Positions 7,890-15,934 of a stretch of DNA of 64,000 bases are shown here, piece by piece. The DNA is from Streptomyces thermolilacinus SPC6 (GTDB lineage Bacteria; Actinomycetota; Actinomycetes; Streptomycetales; Streptomycetaceae), in contig NZ_ASHX02000001.1 in the NCBI RefSeq assembly GCF_000478605.2, forward strand, positions 124,001-188,000, read 5' to 3'. The notes under the pieces were generated by a model, which was not told the origin of the DNA, did no database searches, and saw only the letters and a program-made list of their open reading frames with translations. The translations under genes were made by a program, and so were the position numbers. Position 1 is the first letter of the stretch. Each line of letters opens with the position of its first letter.

Positions 7890-8390
7890 GTGACCGACGA
7901 GGAGTTCGCCGCGTTCTACGCGCAGGCGGTCCGGCGGCTGACCGGGCAGCTGTACGTGATGACGGGCGACTTCCACGAGGCGCAGGACGTCGTGCAGGAG
8001 GCGTTCGCCCGCGCGTGGGCCAAGCGGCACCGCATCGACCGGGACCTCGGGCCGGAGGCGTGGGTGCGGACCGTGGCGTGGCGGCTGGCCGTCAGCCGCT
8101 GGCGGCGCGTGGTGCGCGGGCAGCGGGCGTGGCGGCGGCGCGGCGACCCGGCCGCCGTAGGCGAACCGGACGCCGCGGCCGTCGATCTCGGCGCGGCGCT
8201 GCGGCGCATGCCCGCGCGGCAGCGGCAGTGCGCCGCCCTGTACTACGTCTGCGATCTGACCGTCGAACAGATAGCCGCCGAGACGGGCCTGTCGGCCGGA
8301 ACGGTCAAGACGCATCTGTCCAGGGCGCGGACCAAGCTCGCCCTGTACCTCGACGACCACGTCCCCGCCGGGGAGGAGCGCGATGTCTGA
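7890..8390 (+). CDS. ECF sigma factor, SigE-family type
   Basis: 166-residue extracytoplasmic-function sigma factor of the 'SigE family' common in actinomycetes. Region 2 is seen at residues about 5-70 (EEFAAFYAQAVRRLTGQ, then DVVQEAFARAWAKRHRI), and region 4 at about 100-155 with ALYYVCDLTVEQIAAETG and the recognition helix TVKTHLSRAR. It directs RNA polymerase to a small regulon. The GTG start follows GGAGA by six bases. It overlaps the next gene by eight bases, so the downstream membrane protein is probably co-made and may act as its regulator, although that protein has no recognised anti-sigma domain. Confidence 0.87.
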   Translation: MTDEEFAAFYAQAVRRLTGQLYVMTGDFHEAQDVVQEAFARAWAKRHRIDRDLGPEAWVRTVAWRLAVSRWRRVVRGQRAWRRRGDPAAVGEPDAAAVDLGAALRRMPARQRQCAALYYVCDLTVEQIAAETGLSAGTVKTHLSRARTKLALYLDDHVPAGEERDV

Positions 8391-8859
8391 GCACGACGAC
8401 CGGCTGGCCGCCGGGCTGCGCCACGCCGCCCGGTACGCCGCCGAGCGGTCCAGCCCCGCCGACGTGGCGGCGGTACGGGCGCGGGGCCGGGCGCTGCGAC
8501 GGCGGCGCGCGCTAACCGCGGGGGCGGGCCTGGTGTGCGGGGGCGCGGCCGTGGCGCTAGCCGTGTGGGCGGGTACCCCGGCTCCCGCCCCGCCCGCGTC
8601 GCCGGGCCCGGCGGCGTCCACCGCGACGGCCCCCACGGCCGTACCGACCGACCCCGTACCGACCGATGCCACCCCGCCCGGTCCCGTACCAAGCGATGCC
8701 ACCCCGCCCGGTCCCGTACCGAGCGCGGCCGCCTCCACGGGGGCGGGGCCGGGCGGTCCACCGCCACCGGTTCCGACGCCGTCGCCCACCACTCCCGCCG
8801 ACGCCCCGCCGACCGCCGCGGAGTCGAGCGGCACGGTCCCGCCCACGGGGACTCCGTAG
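8383..8859 (+). CDS. Single-pass membrane protein with Pro-rich extracellular tail, coupled to sigma factor
   Basis: 158 residues. The first 50 are a charged cytoplasmic segment rich in Arg and Ala. One transmembrane helix follows (about residues 48-68, ALTAGAGLVCGGAAVALAVW), then a Pro/Ala/Thr-rich tail to the end that contains a tandem duplication of a ten-residue unit (DATPPGPVPS, about residues 88-107). The topology (cytoplasmic N-terminus, one helix, extended outer tail) and the eight-base overlap with the sigma factor gene fit an anti-sigma or signal-transfer partner. No zinc-finger ZAS motif (HxxxCxxC) is present. The function is inferred from position only. Confidence 0.75.
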   Translation: MSEHDDRLAAGLRHAARYAAERSSPADVAAVRARGRALRRRRALTAGAGLVCGGAAVALAVWAGTPAPAPPASPGPAASTATAPTAVPTDPVPTDATPPGPVPSDATPPGPVPSAAASTGAGPGGPPPPVPTPSPTTPADAPPTAAESSGTVPPTGTP

Positions 8860-8979
8860 GTCTTCTCCCGGCGCGGGCGTGAGCTGTGTCTCACCGGTCA
8901 ACCCGGCCGTCGGCCCAGGCGTATCCCCGGCGACGATCACATTCCCCACCGGGCCGTGAGGGGCCCGCCGAAGGAGCCG

Positions 8980-10239
8980 ATGCCGGTGCCGACCACACCG
9001 CCGACCCTCGTCCCGCCCAGGAACACCCGCCCCGCCCGTCCCGCGCGCCGCTCCGGCCCGGTGGCCCACACGCCCGTACCGGAAGGGGGGCCGGTGCCCA
9101 CGGGCCGGGCGGCCGGCGGACGGCTCCGGGCGGCCCGTTCCGCGCTGGCCGTGTGCGCCGTCCACGCCGGGAGCGCGGCGCTGCACCTCGTGGTCCTGAC
9201 GCTGATGATCCCGCCGGGCGGCGCGGGGGTGCGCGACCGGCTGCTGGCGTGGGACGCGCGCCACTTCGTGGACATAGCGGCCGACGGGTACCCGACCGGC
9301 TTCACGTACACCCCGGAGGGTGAACTCACCGGCAACGAGCTGGCGTTCTTCCCCCTGTACCCGCTGCTCGCGCGCGGCCTGGCGTTCCTGACGGGGCTCG
9401 ACACGGGTACGGCGGCCATCGTCGTCGCCCATCTGGCGCTGCTGGCCGCGCTGTTCGCCGTACACGCGCTGCTGGGCCGGCTGTACGGGGAGCGGGCCGC
9501 GCTGGCGGGGATCGTGCTGCTGGCGGGGGCGCAGCCGATGGCGCTGACGTTCCTCATGGGGTACAGCGAGGCGCTGTTCCTGGCGCTGGCGGCGGGCGCG
9601 CTGCTGGCGCTGCACCGGCGGGCGTGGCTGACGGCCGGGGTGCTGTCGCTGCTGTGCGGGCTGACCCGGCCGGTCGCCCTGGCCGTGGCGCTCGCGGTGG
9701 CGGTGGCGGCCGGGCAGCACCTGCTGCGGCACCGCCGGGTGGAGGCCCGTCCGGTGGCCGCCGTGCTGCTGGCGTGCGCCGGGACGCCCGCGTACCTGGC
9801 GTGGGTGGGGGCGCGGCTGGGCCGGATGGACGCGTGGTTCCTGATCCAGCGGGCGGGGTGGGGTACCGGGTGGGACCACGGGGCGGCGTTCTGGCGGTTC
9901 CTGGGCGAGGCGCTGGCGCGGCAGGACGGGTGGGTGCCGGTGAGCACCGCCGTGCTGGTCCTCGTCGTACTGGGCGGGACCGTCGCGGCGTGGGGGCGCG
10001 GGGCGTGGCCGCCGCTGCTCGTGTACGGGACGGTGGTCGTGGTGCTGGCGGTGGGGCAGTCCAACTACTACCACTCAAAGCTACGGCTGCTGCTGCCCGC
10101 GGTGGTGTTCCTGGTGCCGGCCGCGCGCGCCCTGGCGGGTGCCCGGACGCGTACGGCGGTGGCGGTGTCGGCGGGGGCGGTGCTGTTCGGGTGCTGGTAC
10201 GGGGCGTACATGCTGACGACCTGGCCGTACGCCATCTGA
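8980..10239 (+). CDS. PIG-V-like membrane mannosyltransferase (GT-C fold)
   Basis: 419-residue polytopic membrane protein resembling the PIG-V/GT39-type glycosyltransferases that use polyprenyl-phosphate sugars on the outer face of the membrane. A Pro-rich tail of about 45 residues precedes TM1. The first outer loop carries WDARHFVDIAADGY (near residue 90), the acidic loop characteristic of PIG-V relatives. At least nine further hydrophobic helices follow. ATG 8980 is picked because AAGGAG lies just upstream; GTG 8956 and GTG 8986 are alternatives. Bacterial members are largely uncharacterised, so the acceptor (a lipid or a protein) cannot be given. The gene is monocistronic in appearance. 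Confidence 0.78.
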   Translation: MPVPTTPPTLVPPRNTRPARPARRSGPVAHTPVPEGGPVPTGRAAGGRLRAARSALAVCAVHAGSAALHLVVLTLMIPPGGAGVRDRLLAWDARHFVDIAADGYPTGFTYTPEGELTGNELAFFPLYPLLARGLAFLTGLDTGTAAIVVAHLALLAALFAVHALLGRLYGERAALAGIVLLAGAQPMALTFLMGYSEALFLALAAGALLALHRRAWLTAGVLSLLCGLTRPVALAVALAVAVAAGQHLLRHRRVEARPVAAVLLACAGTPAYLAWVGARLGRMDAWFLIQRAGWGTGWDHGAAFWRFLGEALARQDGWVPVSTAVLVLVVLGGTVAAWGRGAWPPLLVYGTVVVVLAVGQSNYYHSKLRLLLPAVVFLVPAARALAGARTRTAVAVSAGAVLFGCWYGAYMLTTWPYAI

Positions 10240-10342
10240 GGCGGGGCGCGGGGTACTCCGTTCGGCGGGACCCGCCTGTTAGGGGCCGGGCTCGCGGGGT
10301 ACCTCTGCGCGGACCGGACGGTTCCACGCTCAGGGGTGTCGT

Positions 10343-11317
10343 ATGGAGATCGGGTACAAGCTGGCGGCGGAGGCGTACGCGCCGGGCGAGCTGGTGCGGC
10401 AGGCCGTGCTCGCCGAGGAGGCCGGGTTCGACTTCGTCGAGATCAGCGACCACTTCCATCCGTGGCTGGACAACCAGGGGCATTCGCCGTTCGCCTGGAC
10501 GGTGCTCGGGACGATCGCGGCGAGGACCAGCCGGATCGGACTGGCCACCGGGGTGACGTGCCCGACGATGCGGTACCACCCGGCGATCATCGCGCAGGCC
10601 GCGGCGACGCTGGCGCTGCTGTCGGAGGGCCGGTTCGTGCTGGGCGTCGGCTCGGGCGAGCGGCTGAACGAGCATGTGACGGGCGAGGGCTACCCGGCCG
10701 TCTCGGCCCGGCACGAGATGCTGCGGGAGGCCCTGGAGATCATCCGGCTGCTGTGGAGCGGCGGCTACCGCTCGTACGAGGGGGAGTATCTGCGGCTGGA
10801 GGACGCCCGTGTCTTCGACCTGCCCCCGGCACCGCCGCTGATCGCCGTGGCGGCGAGCGGGCCCGACTCGACGCGGATCGCGGCCGAGCTGGGCGACGCG
10901 CTGTTCGCCACGGAGGCCAAGCCGGACATCGTGCGGGGCTACCGGGACGCGGGCGGCGACGGGCCCTGCTACGCGGAGGTGCCGATGGCGTGGGCACCCG
11001 ACGAGCGGACGGCGGCGCGCGCGGCGCTGGAGACGTCCCGGTGGGCGGTGACGGGCTGGAAGGTGATGAGCGAGCTGCCGAACCCGGTGAACTTCGACGC
11101 GGCCACGACGACCGTCCGCGAGGAGGACATCCTGGCCGCCTTCGCCTGCGGCGACGACCCGGAGCGGTACGTGGAGAAGGCGCGGGACTACGTCGACGCG
11201 GGCTTCGACCGCCTGGTCATGCAGAACGCGGGGCCCGACCCGGACGGCTTCATCGACTTCTACCGCCGCGAACTGGACTCCCGGCTGCGCGCCCTGAAGC
11301 CGGGCGGCGGCGCGTAG
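10343..11317 (+). CDS. F420-dependent LLM-class oxidoreductase
   Basis: 324-residue TIM-barrel enzyme of the luciferase-like monooxygenase class, in the branch that includes F420-dependent glucose-6-phosphate dehydrogenase. MEIGYKLAAEAYAPGELV starts the first strand; EISDHFHPW (residues about 33-41) contributes the conserved DH...P cluster; TGVTCPTMRYHPAIIAQAAATL near 75 and VGSGERLNE near 107 are the cofactor-binding stretches of this subgroup. GVTCPT with a non-prolyl cis peptide is typical of F420 rather than FMN members. The hydride acceptor or donor is unknown. AGGGGTG precedes ATG 10343 closely. Nothing in the neighbours points to a pathway. Confidence 0.85.
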   Translation: MEIGYKLAAEAYAPGELVRQAVLAEEAGFDFVEISDHFHPWLDNQGHSPFAWTVLGTIAARTSRIGLATGVTCPTMRYHPAIIAQAAATLALLSEGRFVLGVGSGERLNEHVTGEGYPAVSARHEMLREALEIIRLLWSGGYRSYEGEYLRLEDARVFDLPPAPPLIAVAASGPDSTRIAAELGDALFATEAKPDIVRGYRDAGGDGPCYAEVPMAWAPDERTAARAALETSRWAVTGWKVMSELPNPVNFDAATTTVREEDILAAFACGDDPERYVEKARDYVDAGFDRLVMQNAGPDPDGFIDFYRRELDSRLRALKPGGGA

Positions 11318-11329
11318 GCCGGTCGTCGC

Positions 11330-11692
11330 GGGGCCGCCGGGCCGGTCCGCCTGCCCGGGCGAGGCGGACGAAGCGGCCGCGGCTCTCGGCCGCGCCGCGG
11401 CCCAGGCGGAGCCCGGGGCTTCCACGGCCGCGAGCAGCAGGCGCCCTCGTAGAGGCAGGCGTCCGGCAGCGGCTCGTCCAGCAGCGCACGCACGGTCGGC
11501 GGCAGGGCGTACGGCAGGGCGACCTCATGCGCGGTGAGCGTACGCAGATCGCCCGGTTGCTGAAGCGCGCCCAGCGGCACCCGCCGCAACTCGTGCACCC
11601 CGCGCACCGGACGCGTCGCGTCGTCGCCCGGGTCCGGCCAGCGGGCGGGCGAGTTCGTCGAGCGTGCGATCGAGGCGGAGGAGGCGGTCCAT
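11330..11692 (-). pseudogene. Broken CdiI-like immunity protein gene
   Basis: A coding signal is readable only by switching frames. From ATG 11692 it reads MDRLLRLDRTLDEL, shifts near 11640 into VHELRRVPLGAL...DLRTLTAHEVALPYALPPTVRALLDEPLPDACLYEG, then shifts again near 11440 into LLLAAVEAPGSAW. The assembled sequence resembles the contact-dependent growth inhibition immunity (CdiI-type) proteins of actinomycetes, where the pattern L-P-x-x-x-P-x-A-x-x-L-L-x-x-x-P-L ends in a Y-x-G-D-L-L-L strand. With at least two frameshifts it cannot encode the full protein. It lies directly downstream of tpg. The family call is from memory of the pattern, so moderate. Confidence 0.55.
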
Positions 11693-11783
11693 GCGGCCCA
11701 CCCTGCTGAGCCGGCACCGCCCTGCGGCCGCGCCCTCACCCACCGGCGGCTGCCGCGGCCTCCTCGTGCAGGTACTCCCGGTG

Positions 11784-12338
11784 CTAGAACGACACGTCGA
11801 AGTAGTCGATGTCGGTGAACTCGACCTCCAGGGCGTCGGCGCGGCGGCCGCCGTCCTTGAAGTAGATCTCCTGGAGGCCCTCCGCGACGATCTCCCTCAG
11901 GTGGCGGTCGGACGCGCCGCGCTGCTGGGCGTCGAAGAGGCGGTTCGCGTAGTCGGCGGGCAAGTGGACCGTCAGGCGCCGCAGCCGTCCGTCGTCGGTG
12001 CTGCCGACGGGCGCCGTGTAGCCGAACCGGGCGCGGGTCTCCACCGTGATGCCGGTGGCCGTGGCGGCCTGGCGGCGGCGCCGGTCGCGGACGCGGGGCT
12101 GCCAGCGAGCCCGTACCTCCGCCTCGATACGGGCGGCGATGTCCTGCGGCGGGTGCTTGCGCGTGCCCGTGCGGTAGCGCTCGACGGACCGCTGGGTGAC
12201 GCCGAGGAGTTCGGCGACGGCGCGGGTGGACTTGAGCTTCCCGACGAGGAAGTTGACGCGGGCCCGTGTCGACTTGGGGGGTTCGCGGGTGAACGCCTCC
12301 TCGTCGGCGCGCCGCAGGGCGTCGTCGATGTCGCCCAT
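11784..12338 (-). CDS. tpg: Telomere terminal protein Tpg
   Basis: 184 residues, the exact usual length of Streptomyces Tpg. It is the protein primer that becomes covalently attached to the 5' ends of the linear chromosome during end-patching. The N-terminal half has a helix-turn-helix (STRAVAELLGVTQRSVERY, residues 38-56) preceded by TREPPKSTRARVNF, a hallmark stretch of the family. Thr114, the residue reported to accept the first dCMP in characterised Tpg, is present in VGSTDD. The C-terminus is acidic and aromatic (EFTDIDYFDVSF). ATG 12338 lies three bases after the tap stop codon, so it is translationally coupled to tap. Both key features look intact. Confidence 0.95.
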   Translation of the reverse strand: MGDIDDALRRADEEAFTREPPKSTRARVNFLVGKLKSTRAVAELLGVTQRSVERYRTGTRKHPPQDIAARIEAEVRARWQPRVRDRRRRQAATATGITVETRARFGYTAPVGSTDDGRLRRLTVHLPADYANRLFDAQQRGASDRHLREIVAEGLQEIYFKDGGRRADALEVEFTDIDYFDVSF

Positions 12339-12341
12339 GGG

Positions 12342-14795
12342 CTACTCCCCTTCCTCCATGACGGCGTCGCCGCCCTTGATGTGCCGGGCCGGGTTGTAGC
12401 GGCGCTCCATCAGGTCCACCGCCCACGCCGTCTCCTGCGTCCCCTCGTGCTTGGCGAGCCCCGGCGACGGGCCGAGGCGGAACACGCCGGGCAGCGGCGC
12501 GCCGTCGGCGGTGCGGGGCAGGAAGTCGCGCGGGCTGGGCCCGGGCGACGGGTAGACGACGCAGTCGGAGAGGACCGCGAGGGGGTAACGGCCGGTCGCC
12601 TTGGCCATGTTGAGCATCTTACGGTGCATGTTGACACGGGCCTTGGAGATCACCGCGGCGCGGATGTCGGGGCGCCAGGTGGGCCGGTCGAGGGCTGGCC
12701 AGCGTTCCCCGTCGCGGTAGTGGCGGCCCTGGGGGCGTTCGCGGAGCTTGCCGACGCCGCCCTTGACGGTCGATTTGACGGCGGAGAGCGCCATGGCGAC
12801 CATGCGGTGCCGTTCGACGGCGGACCGCAGCCGGTCGTCGTCCGTGCCGGCGAGCGCGGCGAGGTCGGCGGGGTCCGCGTGGAGCAGCGCCGTCGCCGTC
12901 GGCTGGTGGTCGCGGATCGCGGCGCGCAGCCCGTCCGGCCCGGCCAGTACGGCGGCCTGCGCGGCGGCCAGTTCGCGCACCGCTCCGGGGGCGTCCGGGT
13001 CGGCCTGGCGGAGCAGTTGGTGGAGGGCGGTACGGGCGAGGAACGCCGTCTCGTCGAGGTCCTTGGTGACGCCGATGTCGGCGAGCGTGGCGGCGTACGC
13101 GTCCCTGAGCCGGTCGTGCCAGGGGTCGAGGTACGGGCCGGTCTCCCGCCGTACGAACGCCTTGAGCGGGGCCACCTCGTAGCCGAGCTCCACCGCGTAC
13201 GCGACGGTGGGCGTGGCGTACCAGGCGGGTCCCTCGGGCCGCAGCCCGGACGGGGTGAACGGCGAGGGGAGGCGCGGGTCCAGTTCGATGTGCGAGAGGT
13301 CCACGAGCCATGAGCCGGGGACCTTCTTGTCGAACTCGGGACGGTCCACCTCGACGGGCGCGTCGAGACCGACGGCGAGGCGGGACGACGCTGCGAGGAA
13401 CGCGGTGTTGAGGTCGATGCCGACCGCCCACGGCTGGAGGCACTCGTCGTCGGAGAGCAGGCCGGGGTCGCGGACCCACTGGTACGCCTCCTCGTCGAGG
13501 AAGCCGTCCGTCCAGCCCTGGGCGACGGGGTGCTCGGCGGGCGCCTCGGGCGGGGCCGGGTCGATGCCGTGCTCGCCGAGGCTGCCCGGGTTGCGCCCGG
13601 AGACCCAGGCGCCGGTCGCCTCGTCCTTCACCGCGCGGGTGGGCGGGCGCAGGGCGGTCATCAGCTCCAGTCCGGACACGGCGGTCGAGCCGCGCGGGGT
13701 GAGGACGCGGCGGGCGTACACGCCGAGGACGCGGGCGAGTTGCGGCGCGGGCAGCGTGGCGGCGTCGCCCCACGCGCGGGGATCGAGGGCGTCCCAGGAC
13801 AGGACCGCCAGCTGCACGCACTGGCGCCGCCCCGCTTCGGCGCGGCGGTAGACGCGGGGCCAGGGGCCGAAGCCGCGCTGGGTGAGCTGCCACTTGGCCC
13901 TGGTGATCTGCCGGACGACCGGGTGGTCCTGCGGGAGGCGCAGGGAGCGGCGCGCTTCGGGCCCTTCGAGGCGGGGCGGGAGGCCGAGGCGTACGGCCGC
14001 CTGCTCGGTGAGGACGACGAGGGGGTCGGAGTCCTTGCCGTGCCGGTGCAGCCGGGGAGCGCCGAGCCCGGCGTCGGCGAGTGCCCACTCGACCAGTTCG
14101 GGGACGGTCGTGGCGGGGCAGTCCAGGACGAGCCCGCCGACGCCGTACGCGGTGCCGTCGCCGTCGAGGACGACGAGCGGGCCGTTGGTGAACCGCCCGT
14201 CGGGCACGTCCTGCGGGGCGTGGGCGGCGGCACGGCCCTTGGACGCCGGGAGGGTCCGGGGCGCGGACCGACGGGCGGTGGGGGCCGTCGGGGCGGTGGG
14301 TGTCCCCGGGTGGCCGGTGGCGGGCGGGACTGCTGGGGCGGGCGCGGCCGGTTGCGCGGCGGGCGCTGGCGCGTGGGCGGGGGCCGTGTCTTGGGCGCCG
14401 GGCACGAGGGCGTGGACCGGGGCGACCTGGGCGGGGCCGGTGTCCTGCGCGGTGGCCCCGGAGGCCTGGGCCGCCGTGGCACGGGCGGGCCCGGGTGGTT
14501 GTGCGCCGGGCACAAGGGCCTGGCCCGTGGGCGCCGGGGTGGGCTCGGGCGGGTACTTGGCGGCCCAGCCCTCCAGGAGCCTCAGGTACGCCTGGAGGCG
14601 CGGGGGGCGCGGCTCGGAGCGGCCGTTCTCCCAGTTCTTCACCGTCTGCGTGGTGGACTTGAGGGCCTGCGCCAGCCGGGCCTGCGTCACACCCGCCGCC
14701 TCCCGCAGCCGGGCCCGCTCGGCGGGCGGCGGCAACTGCGGCTCGCCCTCCAGCAGCGCGTCCACCGCCGCGAAAAGCTCTTCCTGGGTCGCCAT
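12342..14795 (-). CDS. tap: Telomere-associated protein Tap
   Basis: 817-residue Tap, which binds the folded 3' overhang of Streptomyces telomeres and recruits Tpg; published work also describes it as a primase/polymerase that can repair truncated ends. An XRE-type helix-turn-helix lies at about residues 22-62 (AGVTQARLAQALKSTTQTVKNWENG). An Ala/Pro-rich linker of about 110 residues (80-190) follows and is longer than I would expect. The C-terminal two thirds carry GIDLNTAF (Asp461) and LSDCVVY (Asp744), resembling the two metal-binding Asp motifs of polymerases. A strong GGAGGTG precedes ATG 14795. It is the first gene of a two-gene operon with tpg. The HTH may also serve autoregulation through the repeats at 14823-14857. 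Confidence 0.93.
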   Translation of the reverse strand: MATQEELFAAVDALLEGEPQLPPPAERARLREAAGVTQARLAQALKSTTQTVKNWENGRSEPRPPRLQAYLRLLEGWAAKYPPEPTPAPTGQALVPGAQPPGPARATAAQASGATAQDTGPAQVAPVHALVPGAQDTAPAHAPAPAAQPAAPAPAVPPATGHPGTPTAPTAPTARRSAPRTLPASKGRAAAHAPQDVPDGRFTNGPLVVLDGDGTAYGVGGLVLDCPATTVPELVEWALADAGLGAPRLHRHGKDSDPLVVLTEQAAVRLGLPPRLEGPEARRSLRLPQDHPVVRQITRAKWQLTQRGFGPWPRVYRRAEAGRRQCVQLAVLSWDALDPRAWGDAATLPAPQLARVLGVYARRVLTPRGSTAVSGLELMTALRPPTRAVKDEATGAWVSGRNPGSLGEHGIDPAPPEAPAEHPVAQGWTDGFLDEEAYQWVRDPGLLSDDECLQPWAVGIDLNTAFLAASSRLAVGLDAPVEVDRPEFDKKVPGSWLVDLSHIELDPRLPSPFTPSGLRPEGPAWYATPTVAYAVELGYEVAPLKAFVRRETGPYLDPWHDRLRDAYAATLADIGVTKDLDETAFLARTALHQLLRQADPDAPGAVRELAAAQAAVLAGPDGLRAAIRDHQPTATALLHADPADLAALAGTDDDRLRSAVERHRMVAMALSAVKSTVKGGVGKLRERPQGRHYRDGERWPALDRPTWRPDIRAAVISKARVNMHRKMLNMAKATGRYPLAVLSDCVVYPSPGPSPRDFLPRTADGAPLPGVFRLGPSPGLAKHEGTQETAWAVDLMERRYNPARHIKGGDAVMEEGE

Positions 14796-14822
14796 GGGAC
14801 ACCTCCGCCGCCACCCTAACAG

Positions 14823-14857
14823 GGCTTTAGCCCCGTTTTTAGCTCCGGTTTTAACCC
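14823..14857 (-). repeat. Three head-to-tail 12-bp repeats upstream of tap
   Basis: On the tap strand the units are GGGTTAAAACC (14857-14847), GGAGCTAAAAAC (14846-14835) and GGGGCTAAAGCC (14834-14823), adjacent and in phase, 28-62 bp before the tap start codon. The shared core is GGxGCTAAAA. The run is AT-rich for this genome. It looks like an operator or iteron set for a helix-turn-helix protein, Tap itself being the obvious candidate. Confidence 0.65.
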
Positions 14858-15009
14858 GGCGGGTTCTCAGAGGACGACGCGGGGGGATGTGTCGCCGGGT
14901 CGATGAGGACGCGCCATCTCTCCGCGTGGGGCTGTTGGGCGGGTTCGCCCGCGCCGAGTTCCGGGAGCGACGCCTCGGCCTCGTCGATGTGCGCTGAAAG
15001 ACTGGCCGC

Positions 15010-15423
15010 ATGGGGGTGGAGCGAGTGATCGGGCTGACCGGGTGGCGGCCGCTGGGGTTGTCCGTCGACTGGGCGGCGATCGAGGCTGAACTGGGGGTCG
15101 CGCTGCCGGCGGTTTACAAGGAGCTGTACGAGGCGTTCGGCGGCGGCGTCTTCAGCGATTCGGTCTTCTTCCTGGCGCGTGACGAGAACGTCGTGCTCGA
15201 CCTTCTGACGCAGTGGCGGGCCTGGCTGGCGGCCGAACGGGACAGCCGCCTCGGCAGCACCCGGCCCTCGCACGGGCCGGCGACGGCGGCGCCCGGCACC
15301 GGTACGACATGTCCACCTCCGAGTTCCTCTACCGCATCCTGGCCGACGCCGACTTCCGGCCGTTCGGCATCGCTCGGTACGACCTGGGCACGACGTTCGA
15401 GCCGGGCTCGGGCGGCGACGGGT
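15010..15423 (+). pseudogene. Internally deleted SMI1/KNR4 (SUKH) immunity-type gene
   Basis: The N-terminal part (15010-15240) reads VDWAAIEAELGVALPAVYKELYEAFGGGVFSDSVFF, a textbook SUKH opening in which a small protein folds around a conserved Gly-rich strand. The expected middle (acidic 'W..' strands) is missing. The C-terminal part is recovered in another frame (15303-15423) as YDMSTSEFLYRILADADFRPFGIARY, the normal end of SUKH proteins. So the gene has lost about 60-80 codons with a frame change. SUKH proteins neutralise toxins of polymorphic systems. The gene is divergent from tap; with the broken CdiI-like gene on the other side, the telomere operon is flanked by two dead immunity genes. 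Confidence 0.7.
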
Positions 15424-15452
15424 GACACCCCCGGACGGGCCGTCGCCGCGAC

Positions 15453-15490
15453 AGGGCCGAAGGTCCCTTCCAGGAAGGGCCGTCCGGCCC
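15453..15490. promoter_or_regulatory. Two palindromes resembling DevR/OsdR (dormancy regulator) boxes
   Basis: AGGGCCGAAGGTCCCT at 15453-15468 is an imperfect, and GGGCCGTCCGGCCC at 15477-15490 a perfect, inverted repeat, centres 23 bp apart. GGGCC-N-GGCCC/GGTCCC pairs of this kind occur upstream of genes controlled by the DevR/OsdR hypoxia response regulators in actinobacteria. They lie about 200 bp before the small membrane protein and flavohaemoprotein genes. 15424-15685 holds no other feature that I can support. Confidence 0.45.
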
Positions 15491-15685
15491 GTTGCCAGGG
15501 CCCCTCGTCGGTGATCCGCGAGCCGTCTGACGTGATGTGATCCGGATGCGCCCTCCGGTCCTGTCCGGTCATCGCCGACGTGAGGCACGGCCCCTCCGCC
15601 GTATCGCCGCGAGCGGCCGTTCGGCATGAGCGCCGCACGGGGAGGCGGGGCGCGCCTACGAACGCACCCGACAGGAAGCGCCTCG

Positions 15686-15934
15686 ATGTCCCGCACCGCC
15701 CTACTCGCCCCAGTCCTCCGCGCCCTCGCCGCGGCCGCCGCCGCGGTGTCCCTCGCCCGGGGCCGCGTCTGGATGGGCGCCCTCTGGCTCCTGCCGACCG
15801 GGCTCACCTCCAGCCTGGCCCTGTACCAGGCCCGACGAGGCCGCCGGGCGGGCGGCGCGCCCACCGTCGCGGGGACCGCGGCCTGCGCGACCGGCGGTGC
15901 GTGCGGCGGCTGCGCCCGGAAGGTGTGCTCGTGA
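15686..15934 (+). CDS. Small membrane protein with Cys-rich tail, coupled to flavohaemoprotein
   Basis: 82 residues. Two hydrophobic segments (about residues 6-24 and 28-44) form a membrane hairpin, followed by a short basic stretch and a C-terminus with CATGGACGGCARKVC: four cysteines in a pattern C-x6-C-x2-C-x5-C that could bind a metal or haem-related centre. The stop overlaps the GTG of the flavohaemoprotein gene by four bases, so the two are translated together. GGAAG sits eight bases before ATG 15686; ATG 15626 is an in-frame alternative. I do not recognise the family. A role as membrane anchor or redox partner for the next gene product is inference. Confidence 0.7.
   Translation: MSRTALLAPVLRALAAAAAAVSLARGRVWMGALWLLPTGLTSSLALYQARRGRRAGGAPTVAGTAACATGGACGGCARKVCS

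Noticed and set aside
13530..14819. Plus-strand open frame of 429 codons opposite tap
   Set aside because: It is low-complexity Gly/Arg sequence complementary to the Ala/Pro linker of Tap.
11784..14857. The window containing a chromosome end
   Set aside because: No set of telomeric palindromes is present on either side of tap-tpg, and genes continue on both sides.
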